NCBI RefSeq assembly: GCF_016469035.1
Contig: NZ_JAEHJZ010000008.1
Location: forward strand, 54,201 to 118,200
From: Gelidibacter salicanalis
GTDB taxonomy: Bacteria; Bacteroidota; Bacteroidia; Flavobacteriales; Flavobacteriaceae
Length of the DNA stretch: 64,000 nucleotides
Direction of reading: 5' to 3'
Shown here: positions 43,225-52,732 of the stretch, in pieces
Layout: each line of letters begins with the position of its first letter
How positions within the stretch are numbered: position 1 is the first letter of the stretch
Notes under the pieces: model-generated
Databases searched by the model: none
What the model was told of the DNA's origin: nothing
What the model saw: the letters and a program-made list of their open reading frames with translations, nothing else
Made by a program: the position numbers and the translations under genes

Positions 43225-44868
43225 ATGACAATACTTTTCAGAAATTTTAGCAATTCCGTTACTTTCAAATTTAAAGTTTGCTTTTTGAGTGCTTTTTGCA
43301 TAATTGCTTCTGGGTTTTCTCAGGAAGTGACAAAGCCTGATAAATATTTTACAGAGGGTTTGCAAATAAGGTCTCAAAATCCAGATAGTGCTGTAGCTTT
43401 ATTTGATTACAGTTACAAAAAGTATTTACAGTTAAATGACACAACGAATGCAACCAATAGTTTGCTTGAAAAATCAATGGTGTTAGAGAATAATGCTAAA
43501 TACGCACAATCTTATGATGCTTTATGGAGTGCACTCATTTTGATTGATAATACGGACGATGCAAGACAGAAGTCTGTTATATATTATAGGTTAGGAAGAA
43601 TTTACAGCTATTACAAAAGAGAAAGGGAGTCAATTAAGTATCTTAAAAAAGCTTTAGAACTTCAAAAGGAATTAGTGAAAAATTCTGATCTTAAACCATC
43701 AGATTTAGTGCCTTATTATTATTCAATTGCAGTTACAAACAGAGAGTTGGAGCGTAAAGAATTAACAAAGGTTTATTTAGACAGTTCCTATTTATATTAT
43801 TCAAATGATAATAAAATTTTACCTTATGAATACTTAGAGTTTGAAAAAGCGAATTTATTGGCCTTAAATAATGAGAATCAAAAAGCCATTGAAATTATGG
43901 ATAGTATTTATCCGTGGTTTAAAGAAAATGAACCAACTTACCTCGTCTTATTTTATAAGTACTTAGGGGATGTGTATCTGAATTTATCCCTTCTTGATGA
44001 AAGTGAAGGATATTATCTAAAATCTCTAAAAGTTTCTGAATATAATAAAAGTCATATTGATTTTACTCCGCTAGTATATGAAAAACTTACACAAATATAT
44101 GTCAAGAAAAATGATTACAAAAGCGCATTTGAAAGTCAAGGAAAGGCTAAAGAATTAGATTCTAAATATTTTGATGCTAGAGGGTCTATAAATCAATCTT
44201 TACTTGAAATAAGGAATGATTATCTTGTAGAAAAAGATCGCCAAGAAAAGCTTATACAGCATCAGTATTTAAAACAGTTGGAGCAAGAGGATAAGATAAA
44301 TAAACTTCAATTAATCATTTTATTAGGATCAATAGTTTTTATAACTATTATTGGTTTCGCCTATTTTAAGTACCTGCGTTCAAGGCATAAAATAGAAAAG
44401 GAATTAATTGCAAGAAATAAGGAATTAGAAATTCAAAAACAACGGGAGTTGATTGAGATGAAGAACAAAGAGCTTGCTTCTTCTGCACTTCAGCTTATAG
44501 AAAAGGATGAGTTTTTAAAAGACTTAAAGTCAAAAATTAGAGTAGGGAGTGATAAAATAAAAATTCACGAAATAAATAAGGTCCTAAGAACTGTTTCTAG
44601 TGGTAACAATAATAATTGGGAGGAGTTCAAGTTGCGCTTTATTGATGTGAATAAGGAATTCTACGATAAAGTTTATGAAAAATATCCTAATCTTAGTCAA
44701 GGCGATCAAAAAATATGCGCTTTGATAAAATTAAATTTGTCAAGTAAAGATATGGCCCGGCTTCTGGGTATTTCTGTGGAATCCGTGCATACTTCAAGGC
44801 ATCGCATCAGAAAAAAAATGGATTTAGCGCGAAGTGTTAATCTAGAAGATTTCATTAATTCACTTTAA
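43225..44868 (+). CDS. TPR-sensor membrane regulator with LuxR-type HTH
   Basis: A 547-residue one-component membrane regulator. It has a signal-like N-terminus (residues 15-33) and a periplasmic TPR region (about 35-330) with helical repeats such as SVIYYRLGRIYSYYKRERESIKYLKKALE. A membrane helix lies near residue 365 (LIILLGSIVFITIIGFAYF), followed by a coiled coil. The C-terminal LuxR/GerE helix-turn-helix reads LSQGDQKICALIKLNLSSKDMARLLGISVESVHTSRHRIRKKM. Its position between the SusCD operon and the anhydrogalactose operon makes it a good candidate for the activator that binds the shared operator. Confidence 0.85.
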   Translation: MTILFRNFSNSVTFKFKVCFLSAFCIIASGFSQEVTKPDKYFTEGLQIRSQNPDSAVALFDYSYKKYLQLNDTTNATNSLLEKSMVLENNAKYAQSYDALWSALILIDNTDDARQKSVIYYRLGRIYSYYKRERESIKYLKKALELQKELVKNSDLKPSDLVPYYYSIAVTNRELERKELTKVYLDSSYLYYSNDNKILPYEYLEFEKANLLALNNENQKAIEIMDSIYPWFKENEPTYLVLFYKYLGDVYLNLSLLDESEGYYLKSLKVSEYNKSHIDFTPLVYEKLTQIYVKKNDYKSAFESQGKAKELDSKYFDARGSINQSLLEIRNDYLVEKDRQEKLIQHQYLKQLEQEDKINKLQLIILLGSIVFITIIGFAYFKYLRSRHKIEKELIARNKELEIQKQRELIEMKNKELASSALQLIEKDEFLKDLKSKIRVGSDKIKIHEINKVLRTVSSGNNNNWEEFKLRFIDVNKEFYDKVYEKYPNLSQGDQKICALIKLNLSSKDMARLLGISVESVHTSRHRIRKKMDLARSVNLEDFINSL

Positions 44869-44903
44869 AACACAACTAACATTTTCTGCACACCCTTGTT
44901 TTG

Positions 44904-44966
44904 TTTACATGTAAAGTTTTTGTCAAGTAGCTAAAGCTGCTCGTGCATTTGTTTTAATCTATTTTG
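44904..44966 (+). promoter_or_regulatory. operator and promoter region of the anhydrogalactose operon
   Basis: ATGTAAAGTTTTTGTCAAGT (44909-44928) matches the susC operator at 17 of 20 bases, including the identical core AGTTTTTGTCAAGT. A -7-like CTATTTTG follows after 30 bases (44959-44966), a poor match to TAnnTTTG but at the same distance as in the other two copies. A TTTACATGTAAA palindrome (44904-44915) overlaps its upstream half. Confidence 0.65.
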
Positions 44967-45069
44967 GTTGTTGATTTAATACAAAAGGTATTTCATTTTA
45001 ATGACGAAGAGGGGGTCTCTTTTTTCTAAAATCAGATCAAATAAATTTAAAACTTATAAATCAATGTAT

Positions 45070-46098
45070 ATGAAAACTAAGATGATGGCAACCCAATATG
45101 AGGGCAATAAAACATTTACGATATTCGAAAAAGAAAAAGAGCAACCATCTAAAAATGAAGTACGCATCAAAGTCGCATTTGTAGGTGTTTGTGGAACTGA
45201 TGTACATATCTATCATGGAATGATGGATAAACGTGTGAATATTCCAGTAACCATTGGGCACGAAATGTCAGGAGTAATTGACGCAGTTGGAGAGGGTGTC
45301 TCAGATTTTGTCATTGGGGACAAAGTTGTAGTTAGACCATTGGATGATAGAAAAGTTAAGCCTTCTGATAAGGGTTTCAATCACATTTGTGAAGAATTGA
45401 AATTTATCGGTATTGATAGTCCCGGTGCAATGCAAGAGTATTGGAATGTTCCAGCATTCGTTCTTCATAAATTAAATAATGATACTGATCTTAAATTAGC
45501 AGCCCTAATTGAGCCATTATCCGTGGCTACTCACGATGTTAGAATGAGTGGTTTACAGGCGGGCGAAACGGTAGTTATATTAGGTGGGGGTCCAATAGGT
45601 TTACTAATTGCCTTGGTGGCAAAAGAATCAGGTGCTCAAGTGATTGTTTCAGAAATAAACGAAACAAGAATTGCAAAAGCGAAAGAATTAGGATTAACTA
45701 CTGTTAATCCGATGCAGGTTGATGTGGTTGCGTATGTGAAAGAGCAGACTGAAGGAAGGCTCGCCGATGTGGTTTTTGAGGTGGCTGGAGTTCAATCTGC
45801 TCTAGATGTTATGACAGAAGTGGCTGGAATAAGAGGCCGAATAGTTATGGTGGCAATTCATGGAGAAAAAAAACCTGTTGATTTATTTAAGTTTTTTTGG
45901 AAAGAATTGAAATTAATTGGCGCACGTGTTTATGAAAAAGAGGATTATGAAAAATCAATTGCATTAATAAATGCTAACAAATTACCATTTGAGGCTATGA
46001 TAACGGATGTGCAGCCGTTGAGTAACATTCAGCAGGTTTTCGAAAATATCGATAAGAATCCCGACGGCATGAAGGTGTTGATGGATTGTAGCTTATAG
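45070..46098 (+). CDS. Zn-type MDR dehydrogenase, probable 2-keto-3-deoxy-L-galactonate 5-dehydrogenase
   Basis: A 342-residue medium-chain dehydrogenase. It retains the catalytic-zinc region (GVCGTDVHIYHG and GHEMSGVIDAVG) and the NAD motif LGGGPIGLLIALVA. The structural-zinc lobe reads PLDDRKVKPSDKGFNHICEEL, so three of the four usual cysteines are gone. By position with the SDR, it should perform the oxidation step that turns 2-keto-3-deoxy-L-galactonate toward 2-keto-3-deoxy-D-gluconate. The frame is open from 45001, and ATGs at 45064, 45070, 45082 and 45085 are all possible. Homology supports a start at or after 45064. Confidence 0.75.
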   Translation: MKTKMMATQYEGNKTFTIFEKEKEQPSKNEVRIKVAFVGVCGTDVHIYHGMMDKRVNIPVTIGHEMSGVIDAVGEGVSDFVIGDKVVVRPLDDRKVKPSDKGFNHICEELKFIGIDSPGAMQEYWNVPAFVLHKLNNDTDLKLAALIEPLSVATHDVRMSGLQAGETVVILGGGPIGLLIALVAKESGAQVIVSEINETRIAKAKELGLTTVNPMQVDVVAYVKEQTEGRLADVVFEVAGVQSALDVMTEVAGIRGRIVMVAIHGEKKPVDLFKFFWKELKLIGARVYEKEDYEKSIALINANKLPFEAMITDVQPLSNIQQVFENIDKNPDGMKVLMDCSL

Positions 46099-46125
46099 AA
46101 TTGAATCATAATTAAAAAAATAGAA

Positions 46126-46896
46126 ATGAGTGTATTAAATAAATTTAGTTTAGAAGGTAAAACAGTATTGGTTACAGGTTGTAAAAGAGGAATTGGCAAA
46201 GCCATGGCTATTGGATTGGCAGAAGCCGGTGCAAATATTATTGGGGTTTCGGCATCATTAGAATTGTCTGGAAGTGCCGTAGAAAAAGAAGTGGTAGCCC
46301 GTGGAAAAAAATTCAGTGCATACCAATGTGATTTTTCAGATAGAAAAACATTGTACCAATTTATTGCTGAAGTAAAAAAAGACCATCCACAAATTGATGT
46401 CTTGGTAAACAATGCGGGAACCATTTTAAGAGCTCCCGCGGCTGAACATTCAGATGAATTGTGGGATAAGGTAATTGAAGTAAACCAAAATGCACAATTC
46501 ATATTAACTCGAGAAATTGGCAAGGAAATGGTAGCTCGTGGATTTGGAAAAATAATATTCACTGCTTCATTATTAACCTTTCAAGGTGGAGTTACAGTGC
46601 CCGGTTATGCTGCAAGTAAGGGTGCTATTGGACAGATGACGATGGCCTTTGCTAATGAATGGGCTGCAAAAGGTGTAAACGTAAATGCCATTGCGCCGGG
46701 GTATATATCTACAGACAATACCGAGGCATTACGTAAGGATCCTATAAGGTCAGAATCGATCTTATCTCGTATTCCGGCAGGACGCTGGGGGGAAGCTGAA
46801 GATTTTGCTGGGCCCACCGTGTTTCTAGCGTCGGAAGCTGCCAGTTATATGAATGGAGCGATTGTTCTTGTGGACGGTGGTTGGATGGGTAGATAG
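46126..46896 (+). CDS. kduD: short-chain dehydrogenase, KduD-like
   Basis: A 256-residue classical SDR. The cofactor motif TGCKRGIGKAMAIGLAEAG begins near residue 16, NNAGTILRAPA near residue 89, and the catalytic YAASKG near residue 160 with serine in FTASLL. It resembles 2-dehydro-3-deoxy-D-gluconate 5-dehydrogenase (KduD). Here it likely reduces the 2,5-diketo-3-deoxy intermediate to KDG, completing the epimerisation begun by the preceding dehydrogenase, 27 bases away. Confidence 0.8.
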   Translation: MSVLNKFSLEGKTVLVTGCKRGIGKAMAIGLAEAGANIIGVSASLELSGSAVEKEVVARGKKFSAYQCDFSDRKTLYQFIAEVKKDHPQIDVLVNNAGTILRAPAAEHSDELWDKVIEVNQNAQFILTREIGKEMVARGFGKIIFTASLLTFQGGVTVPGYAASKGAIGQMTMAFANEWAAKGVNVNAIAPGYISTDNTEALRKDPIRSESILSRIPAGRWGEAEDFAGPTVFLASEAASYMNGAIVLVDGGWMGR

Positions 46897-47506
46897 TCAG
46901 ATAAAAACTAATGGGGATAGTAGCAATTTCATCGGATGATACGGGATGCTCTGATTTTGGTTTTCGATAAAGTAGACATCACATATCCCTAATATAGATA
47001 AATCAGTTTCAAGAGAAGTGAGATTGACATAGGTTTAAATTATAGTACTGTTTGTTCGCCATACCATGCGAGACTTAAAACAGGGAATTGCTATAAAGAA
47101 ATTACTTAGAATATAAAAGAGTGCCAAGAATTAGGTGTTAATGGTGATCGCAAGGTGCGGAAATCGAATTCTCTTTAGATTCTATCACTGTTGTTAATCA
47201 TATATAACAATTCGGTTACTCAAATGTAACTTTATCTTGGAAAAAAAAGGGAAGCTCTTTACGAAGTGGGGGTTGAAGTCTATATTTCCAGATCGAACGG
47301 CAGAGCTTTAATTATGAGGTGAAAATATTTCAGACGTGAAAGATCTGTCTTCCAAATATCACTAAAGGGTAAAGGAAATAAATGTAGAAGAAATTATCTG
47401 AACTTACTCTAGACGAATGATTGGAAATCATGCAGAAAAAATTATTATGAAGCTGCTGAAGGGTGGATATACATAGAAAACAGAATTAAAAAATAAAACG
47501 AAAATC
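46897..47506. other. gene-free stretch splitting the catabolic block
   Basis: This holds 610 bases between the SDR and the aldehyde dehydrogenase with no intact reading frame. Short coding-like fragments occur (for example around 47240-47330 and 47390-47440), together with the tRNA-Leu-like relic at 47121-47175. It looks like decayed inserted sequence. The promoter of the downstream genes must lie here or they read through from 44966. Confidence 0.5.
47121..47175 (+). pseudogene. second tRNA-Leu-like relic
   Basis: GTGCCAAGAATTAGG then a GATCGCAAGGTGCGGAAAT stretch and CGAATTCTC align with the anticodon arm, variable arm and T arm of the relic at 29710-29796. The common 12-mer is AGGTGCGGAAAT. 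It is more decayed than the first. The two copies bracket the P450 and SusCD genes. Confidence 0.35.
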
Positions 47507-48961
47507 ATGACAGAAATAAAAGTTTATCAGCTTTTTATAAATGGAGAGTGGGTAGCGTCAACTTCAGGGGAAACAATAGATATTATTAATCCATCAACTG
47601 AAGTAATTGTTGCACGCGTACAAAACGGAACTGAAGAAGAAGCTGCTAGAGCATTAGAAGCGGCTGAAAGTGCACAGAAAGAATGGAAGAAGCTGCCAGC
47701 GCGTTCTCGGGCAAATTTATTATATAAACTTGCCGCTGAAATAAAAGCAAACTCAGAATATTTGGCTGAATTGCTTGTTAAAGAGCAAGGGAAATTATTG
47801 AAAGTTGCGAAAGGGGAGGTTGCTGCAGCTGCTTCTTTTATAGAATACGCTTGTGAAGGTGCGCGCCGAATAGAAGGAGATATCGTTCCTTCCGATAATC
47901 CAAATGAACAGATCTGGATTCAAAAAATTCCTAGAGGAGTCGTTGTTGCTATAACCGCATGGAACTTCCCATTAGCGTTAGCTGCAAGAAAATTGGGGCC
48001 AGCTTTAATTGCAGGAAATACTATTGTAATAAAGCCTGCTTCGGAAACACCTTTAGCGACTTTAGAATTAGGGTATCTCGCCAACAAAGTAGGTATTCCT
48101 GCGGGAGTAATCAATATTTTAACTGGACCTGGACGTCTTATGGGTAATGCCTTGGTAGAAAACCCTATAACCAAAATGGTAACAATGACAGGTTCTACTA
48201 CAGTAGGACAGCAAATTGCACGGAATGCGGCCGTTAACCTAACCCACGTTCAATTAGAGCTAGGTGGAAAGGCTCCTTTTATAGTGTTTGAGGACGCAGA
48301 TATTGATGCTGCTGTAGCTTCTGCTTTGCATTCACGTTTTGACAACTGCGGACAGGTCTGTACCTGTAATGAGCGTATGTACCTTCATGAAGAGATTTAT
48401 GATGTGTTTATGATAAAGTTCATTGCAGCAGCAAAAGCTCTGAAAGTGGGAGATCCCATGTTGCATGATACTGATATGGGACCAAAGATTAATGATGCAG
48501 AATTGAAAAACATGGAGCGCTTAGTAGAAATAAGTGTCAAGGAGGGAGCAACAATAGCAACAGGAGGAAAGCGTCCTGAAGGGGCGCAGTTTAATAATGG
48601 ATTCTGGTTTGAACCAACAGTACTCACTAATGTAACTCAGGACATGACTATTGTGCACGAAGAATCGTTTGGGCCAATACTACCAGTTTTGAAATTCAAA
48701 ACCTTTGAAGAGGTTATTTGCTATGCCAATGACAGTCACTATGGTTTAGCCGCCATGATATTTACCAATGATATGAATACAATCATGAAGTGTAATGAAG
48801 AACTTGAATATGGAGAGATTTATGTAAATAGAGGTCATGGCGAACAACATCAAGGCTTTCACAATGGCTATAAGTTATCGGGTTCAGGAGGTGAAGACGG
48901 TAAATATGGTTTTGAACAATATCTAGAAAAGAAAACTTTTTATATCAAACATAAAATATAG
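47507..48961 (+). CDS. aldehyde dehydrogenase, probable 3,6-anhydro-L-galactose dehydrogenase
   Basis: A 484-residue NAD(P)-dependent aldehyde dehydrogenase. The catalytic residues are Glu251 (LELGGKAPF) and Cys285 (CGQVCTC), with the cofactor segment AWNFPLALAARKLGPALIAGN. It resembles lactaldehyde/glycolaldehyde-type ALDHs, the group to which anhydrogalactose dehydrogenases belong. It is followed seven bases later by the cycloisomerase gene, so it most likely oxidises 3,6-anhydro-L-galactose to 3,6-anhydro-L-galactonate, the first step of the pathway. Confidence 0.85.
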   Translation: MTEIKVYQLFINGEWVASTSGETIDIINPSTEVIVARVQNGTEEEAARALEAAESAQKEWKKLPARSRANLLYKLAAEIKANSEYLAELLVKEQGKLLKVAKGEVAAAASFIEYACEGARRIEGDIVPSDNPNEQIWIQKIPRGVVVAITAWNFPLALAARKLGPALIAGNTIVIKPASETPLATLELGYLANKVGIPAGVINILTGPGRLMGNALVENPITKMVTMTGSTTVGQQIARNAAVNLTHVQLELGGKAPFIVFEDADIDAAVASALHSRFDNCGQVCTCNERMYLHEEIYDVFMIKFIAAAKALKVGDPMLHDTDMGPKINDAELKNMERLVEISVKEGATIATGGKRPEGAQFNNGFWFEPTVLTNVTQDMTIVHEESFGPILPVLKFKTFEEVICYANDSHYGLAAMIFTNDMNTIMKCNEELEYGEIYVNRGHGEQHQGFHNGYKLSGSGGEDGKYGFEQYLEKKTFYIKHKI

Positions 48962-48968
48962 TTAAAGT

Positions 48969-50063
48969 ATGAGTACTAGAATCTCTAAAATACAAACCCA
49001 GTTGTTTACGGTTCCTTTGCTAGAAGTCCTTTCTGATGCAAAACACGGAGATCATTATCATTTTGAGTTAGTTACCGTAAGTATAACTTTGGAGGATGGG
49101 AGCGAGGGTACTGGGTACACCTATACAGGAGGGAAAGGTGGTTTTGCCATTAAGGCTATGTTAGAGCACGATTTCACTAGTGCGCTTATAGGTAAAGATG
49201 GTGCGGATATTGAAGGAATCTACGAATTTTTAGAATGGCATATCCATTACGTCGGTAGGGGTGGAATTGCATCGTTTGCAATTTCTGCCGTAGACATCGC
49301 GCTTTGGGATATTCGTTGTAAAAAAGCGGATCAACCATTATGGAAAATGGCAGGTGGTGAGGGAAATACTTGTAAAGCATACTGTGGCGGAATCGACTTA
49401 ATGTTTCCTTTGGAAAAACTCTTAGCCAACATAAAAAATTATCTAGAACGTGGTTTTAATGCGATTAAGATTAAAATTGGTCGAGAAAATTTAAATGAAG
49501 ATTTGGAACGTATCAAAGCAGTAAGAGAATATGTTGGTCCAGATGTCACATTTATGGTCGATGCCAATTATTCTATGACCATACAGGAAGCTATCAATGC
49601 TATTGAGGGTTTTAAGCAATATGATATCACCTGGTTTGAAGAACCCATCATTCCTGATAACTACAAAGGTTACGGTGAGATAGTTGATGAAACTGGATTT
49701 CCTTTGGCTATGGGGGAAAATCTACATACTATTCATGAATTTGGATATGCCATGGAACAATCAAAATTAGCGTTTATTCAACCAGATGCCTCTAACTGTG
49801 GAGGTATTACTGGATGGTTGGCTGCCGCTAAATTGGCTGCTAAATACGATATTCCAGCATGTTCTCACGGCATGCAAGAGTTACACGTGAGCCTAGTGTC
49901 TTCACAACCTAATTCTGGATGGTTAGAAGTGCATAGTTTCCCTATTGATGAGTATACGATGCGACCTCTGGTAGTTAAAGATTACAGAGCGGTTGCGCCA
50001 GAAAACCCAGGGATTGGAGTGATTTTTAACTGGGAGAAATTAGAGCCATTTGAACAAAAATAA
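48969..50063 (+). CDS. 3,6-anhydro-L-galactonate cycloisomerase (enolase superfamily)
   Basis: A 364-residue mandelate-racemase-type enolase-superfamily enzyme. Catalytic lysines are in KIK (Lys167, Lys169), the metal ligands are Asp198, Glu224 and Glu250, and His300 in CSHG is the opposing base. In agar catabolism such an enzyme opens the anhydro ring of 3,6-anhydro-L-galactonate to 2-keto-3-deoxy-L-galactonate. The position between the ALDH and GH117 genes supports this over other enolase-superfamily dehydratase activities. Confidence 0.88.
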   Translation: MSTRISKIQTQLFTVPLLEVLSDAKHGDHYHFELVTVSITLEDGSEGTGYTYTGGKGGFAIKAMLEHDFTSALIGKDGADIEGIYEFLEWHIHYVGRGGIASFAISAVDIALWDIRCKKADQPLWKMAGGEGNTCKAYCGGIDLMFPLEKLLANIKNYLERGFNAIKIKIGRENLNEDLERIKAVREYVGPDVTFMVDANYSMTIQEAINAIEGFKQYDITWFEEPIIPDNYKGYGEIVDETGFPLAMGENLHTIHEFGYAMEQSKLAFIQPDASNCGGITGWLAAAKLAAKYDIPACSHGMQELHVSLVSSQPNSGWLEVHSFPIDEYTMRPLVVKDYRAVAPENPGIGVIFNWEKLEPFEQK

Positions 50064-50067
50064 ATAT

Positions 50068-51186
50068 ATGAGAATAGAAATAACAGACGAACAGTTGGAT
50101 TTTTTGGGAATTACAAATAAAGATTATTTAAGCGCAGCTAGTAAGAGAGCATTACAATGGCCAATGGATTTAGGAAACGAATGGTTTTTTGAGTATGAAG
50201 TTGAAGATGTAAAAGGCGATTTAGCATACGAAGAAGGCATTGTAAGGAGAGATCCTAGCGCGATGATTAAGTATAATAATAAATATTTTGTGTGGTATTC
50301 GAAATCTGTAGGTCCTACTGACGGTTTTGCTGGTAATCTTGAAAACAGTAAAGTGTTTCCTTGGGATAGGTGTGATATATGGTATGCAACATCTTATGAT
50401 GGAATTACATGGAAAGAAGAAGGTTTAGCTGTAGCTAGAGGAAAAGCTGGGACTTATGATGATCGTTCTGTTTTTACTCCAGAAATTATGGAGCATGACG
50501 GAATATACTACCTTACTTATCAAACCGTAAAATGTCCTTATACAGTGAGAGTAAAAGAAGAGGTGGCTTTAGCTTGGGCAAATTCACCTTATGGTCCTTG
50601 GACTAAAAGTGTTGGACCAATATTAAGTCCTGCAAATAATGGCATTTGGAAAGATGATATAGATAGCAGATTTGCCGTTGAGAAAAAGGGGGATTTTGAT
50701 AGTCACAAAACCCATGACCCTTGTATAATACCATATAAAGGAAAGTTTTATTTGTACTATAAAGGAGAGCAAATGGGCGAAGCTATAACTTTTGGTGGCC
50801 GACAAATTAGGCATGGCGTTGCTATTGCTGAGAATCCAAAGGGGCCTTATATAAAATCTCCCTACAATCCGATCTCCAATAGCGGTCATGAGATTTGTGT
50901 TTGGAAGTATAATGGCGGCATAGCCTCTCTGATAACCACAGATGGTCCAGAAAAAAACACAGTCCAATGGGCTCCTGATGGAATTAATTTTGAAATAAAA
51001 TCCATTGTTAAGGGAGCGCCCCATGCCATTGGATTAAACCGAACTGTAGATGCGGAGATACATCCAACGCATATTTTACGATGGGGTTTGACTCATCAAT
51101 ATATGAATGATGACTATCAATATATTCGAAGATTTACCACTTGGGAAATAAAGCATCATACAGCTAAGGGGGAAAAAGAAAGTTAA
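50068..51186 (+). CDS. GH117 3,6-anhydro-alpha-L-galactosidase
   Basis: A 372-residue five-bladed beta-propeller glycosidase of family GH117, which releases 3,6-anhydro-L-galactose from the non-reducing end of neoagaro-oligosaccharides. Characteristic segments are [44 protein letters not shown], and [20 protein letters not shown], with acidic residues at each blade. No signal peptide is seen, so it should act in the cytoplasm on imported disaccharide. I start at 50068, four bases after the cycloisomerase stop. An ATG at 50050 would overlap that gene. Confidence 0.92.
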   Translation: MRIEITDEQLDFLGITNKDYLSAASKRALQWPMDLGNEWFFEYEVEDVKGDLAYEEGIVRRDPSAMIKYNNKYFVWYSKSVGPTDGFAGNLENSKVFPWDRCDIWYATSYDGITWKEEGLAVARGKAGTYDDRSVFTPEIMEHDGIYYLTYQTVKCPYTVRVKEEVALAWANSPYGPWTKSVGPILSPANNGIWKDDIDSRFAVEKKGDFDSHKTHDPCIIPYKGKFYLYYKGEQMGEAITFGGRQIRHGVAIAENPKGPYIKSPYNPISNSGHEICVWKYNGGIASLITTDGPEKNTVQWAPDGINFEIKSIVKGAPHAIGLNRTVDAEIHPTHILRWGLTHQYMNDDYQYIRRFTTWEIKHHTAKGEKES

Positions 51187-51216
51187 AATTATAAGAAGTA
51201 AAATTTTAAAGTGAAT

Positions 51217-52239
51217 ATGCAAAAAGTGGTCACATTTGGAGAGATAATGCTGCGATTTTCAACCGAACATCATTTACGATTTTCGCAGGCTAAATTCTTT
51301 GAAGCAACTTATGGTGGTAGTGAATTTAATGTTGCGGTTTCTTTGGTTAATTACGGTGTCCCAACAGTCTTTGTGACACGTATTCCTAATAATGATATTG
51401 GGCATTGTGCCTTGAAGGAAATGCGGAAATTTAATGTGGAGTCTACGAAAATACAGTTTGGTGGGGATCGATTAGGTGTGTATTACCTTGAACAAGGTGT
51501 TAGCTCAAGGGGAAGTAATGTGGTTTATGACAGAGCGAACAGTTCTATGGCAACCATTCAAAAAGGCTCTATCAATTGGGAGGAAGTCTTTCAGGGCGCT
51601 ACTTGGTTTCATTGGAGTGGGGTTACACCTGCTATCTCGGACTCGGCTGCGCAAGTTTGTTTAGAGGCCGTAATTGCAGCCCATGAATTAGGAGTCACTG
51701 TTTCTTCAGATCTTAATTTCCGATCTAAACTTTGGCAATACGGAAAATTCCCTAAAGACGTTATGCCTGAATTGCTCCAATACACCAATGTGATGCTTGG
51801 TGATCTTGAGACTGCCTTTTTTATGTTGGGAAAAGAGAAAATCAAACCAAAATATCAGGATAAAAAAGCACTGGCTCCGCTATACCAGACGTTGTTTGAG
51901 TTGTGTCCAAATTTAACTATTGCTGCCACAACATTAAGAAACTCTATCAGTGCTTCATATCAGCAAATTGGAGGCATCTTGTATGATGGAAATCAAATTT
52001 TTACTTCAGACATTAAAGATGTTAGACCTGTTGTGGACAGAGTTGGAAGTGGTGATGCATTTATGGGCGGATTGATTTATGGACTTTTGGAATATAATAA
52101 AGATTTGCAAAGAACATTGGACTTTGCAGTAGCCGCCTGCTGTTTAAAGCATACAATTTCCGGAGATTATAATTTAGCAACGCTTCAAGAAATTGAAAAA
52201 ATGCTCCAAGGTGATATAAGCGGAAAAGTTTCAAGATAA
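51217..52239 (+). CDS. kdgK: 2-keto-3-deoxygluconate kinase (PfkB family)
   Basis: A 340-residue ribokinase-like sugar kinase. The N-terminus reads VVTFGEIMLRFS and the catalytic PfkB signature DRVGSGDAFMGGLIYG is near residue 274, where the Asp of GSGDAF is the base. It should phosphorylate 2-keto-3-deoxy-D-gluconate to KDPG. An upstream GTG at 51211 is also possible. It is followed within six bases by the broken lacI gene and then KDPG aldolase. Confidence 0.9.
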   Translation: MQKVVTFGEIMLRFSTEHHLRFSQAKFFEATYGGSEFNVAVSLVNYGVPTVFVTRIPNNDIGHCALKEMRKFNVESTKIQFGGDRLGVYYLEQGVSSRGSNVVYDRANSSMATIQKGSINWEEVFQGATWFHWSGVTPAISDSAAQVCLEAVIAAHELGVTVSSDLNFRSKLWQYGKFPKDVMPELLQYTNVMLGDLETAFFMLGKEKIKPKYQDKKALAPLYQTLFELCPNLTIAATTLRNSISASYQQIGGILYDGNQIFTSDIKDVRPVVDRVGSGDAFMGGLIYGLLEYNKDLQRTLDFAVAACCLKHTISGDYNLATLQEIEKMLQGDISGKVSR

Positions 52240-52245
52240 ATCACT

Positions 52246-52730
52246 ATGATGACCTTAAAAAAAATATCATATCTCACCGACTTTTCACTATCAACAGTGT
52301 CCAAAGGGCTTAATAATAGTTTTGATATCAGCAACGCAACTAAAAAGATGATTCAAGATATTGCATTTGAGTACAATTATACACCACACCCTTTAAGAAG
52401 GAGCAAAACCAATATGATTGCCGTGATTATCTCACACGTAAACCATCTGTCTTATGGCAACTCCCTATTTGATATTGAGAAATCAGTTTCCAAATATGGA
52501 TATCGAATTTTGTTGCACCAATCCTTTGAAAAAGAAATAAAAGTAAAAGGAGTTTTTGCTAGAAATTACAGATGGTAATGTCGATGCGGCCATTATGCTT
52601 TCAACCATTGTTTATGTACAACAAGGCACAATTTATTGAACATGTACAAATCCATAAGCACCAAACAGAGGAGGATTTATTGGAAAGTTGTAAAATCAAC
52701 TTTCAAAATTTATTAAAACAGATCAACTAA
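52246..52730 (+). pseudogene. frameshifted, truncated LacI-family regulator
   Basis: The first 98 or so codons are a clear LacI N-terminus: the DNA-binding helix-turn-helix (LKKISYLTDFSLSTVSKGLNNSFDISNATKKMI) and the start of the ligand domain. Near 52545-52560, in AAAA/TTTTT runs, the frame shifts. The continuation LEITDGNVDAAIMLST is found in another frame and then stops. A third stretch (MYNKAQFIEHVQIHKHQTEE, from 52613) leads to a stop at 52728-52730. A normal LacI has about 340 residues, so most of the effector domain is missing. It is probably non-functional. Confidence 0.8.
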
Positions 52731-52732
52731 GT

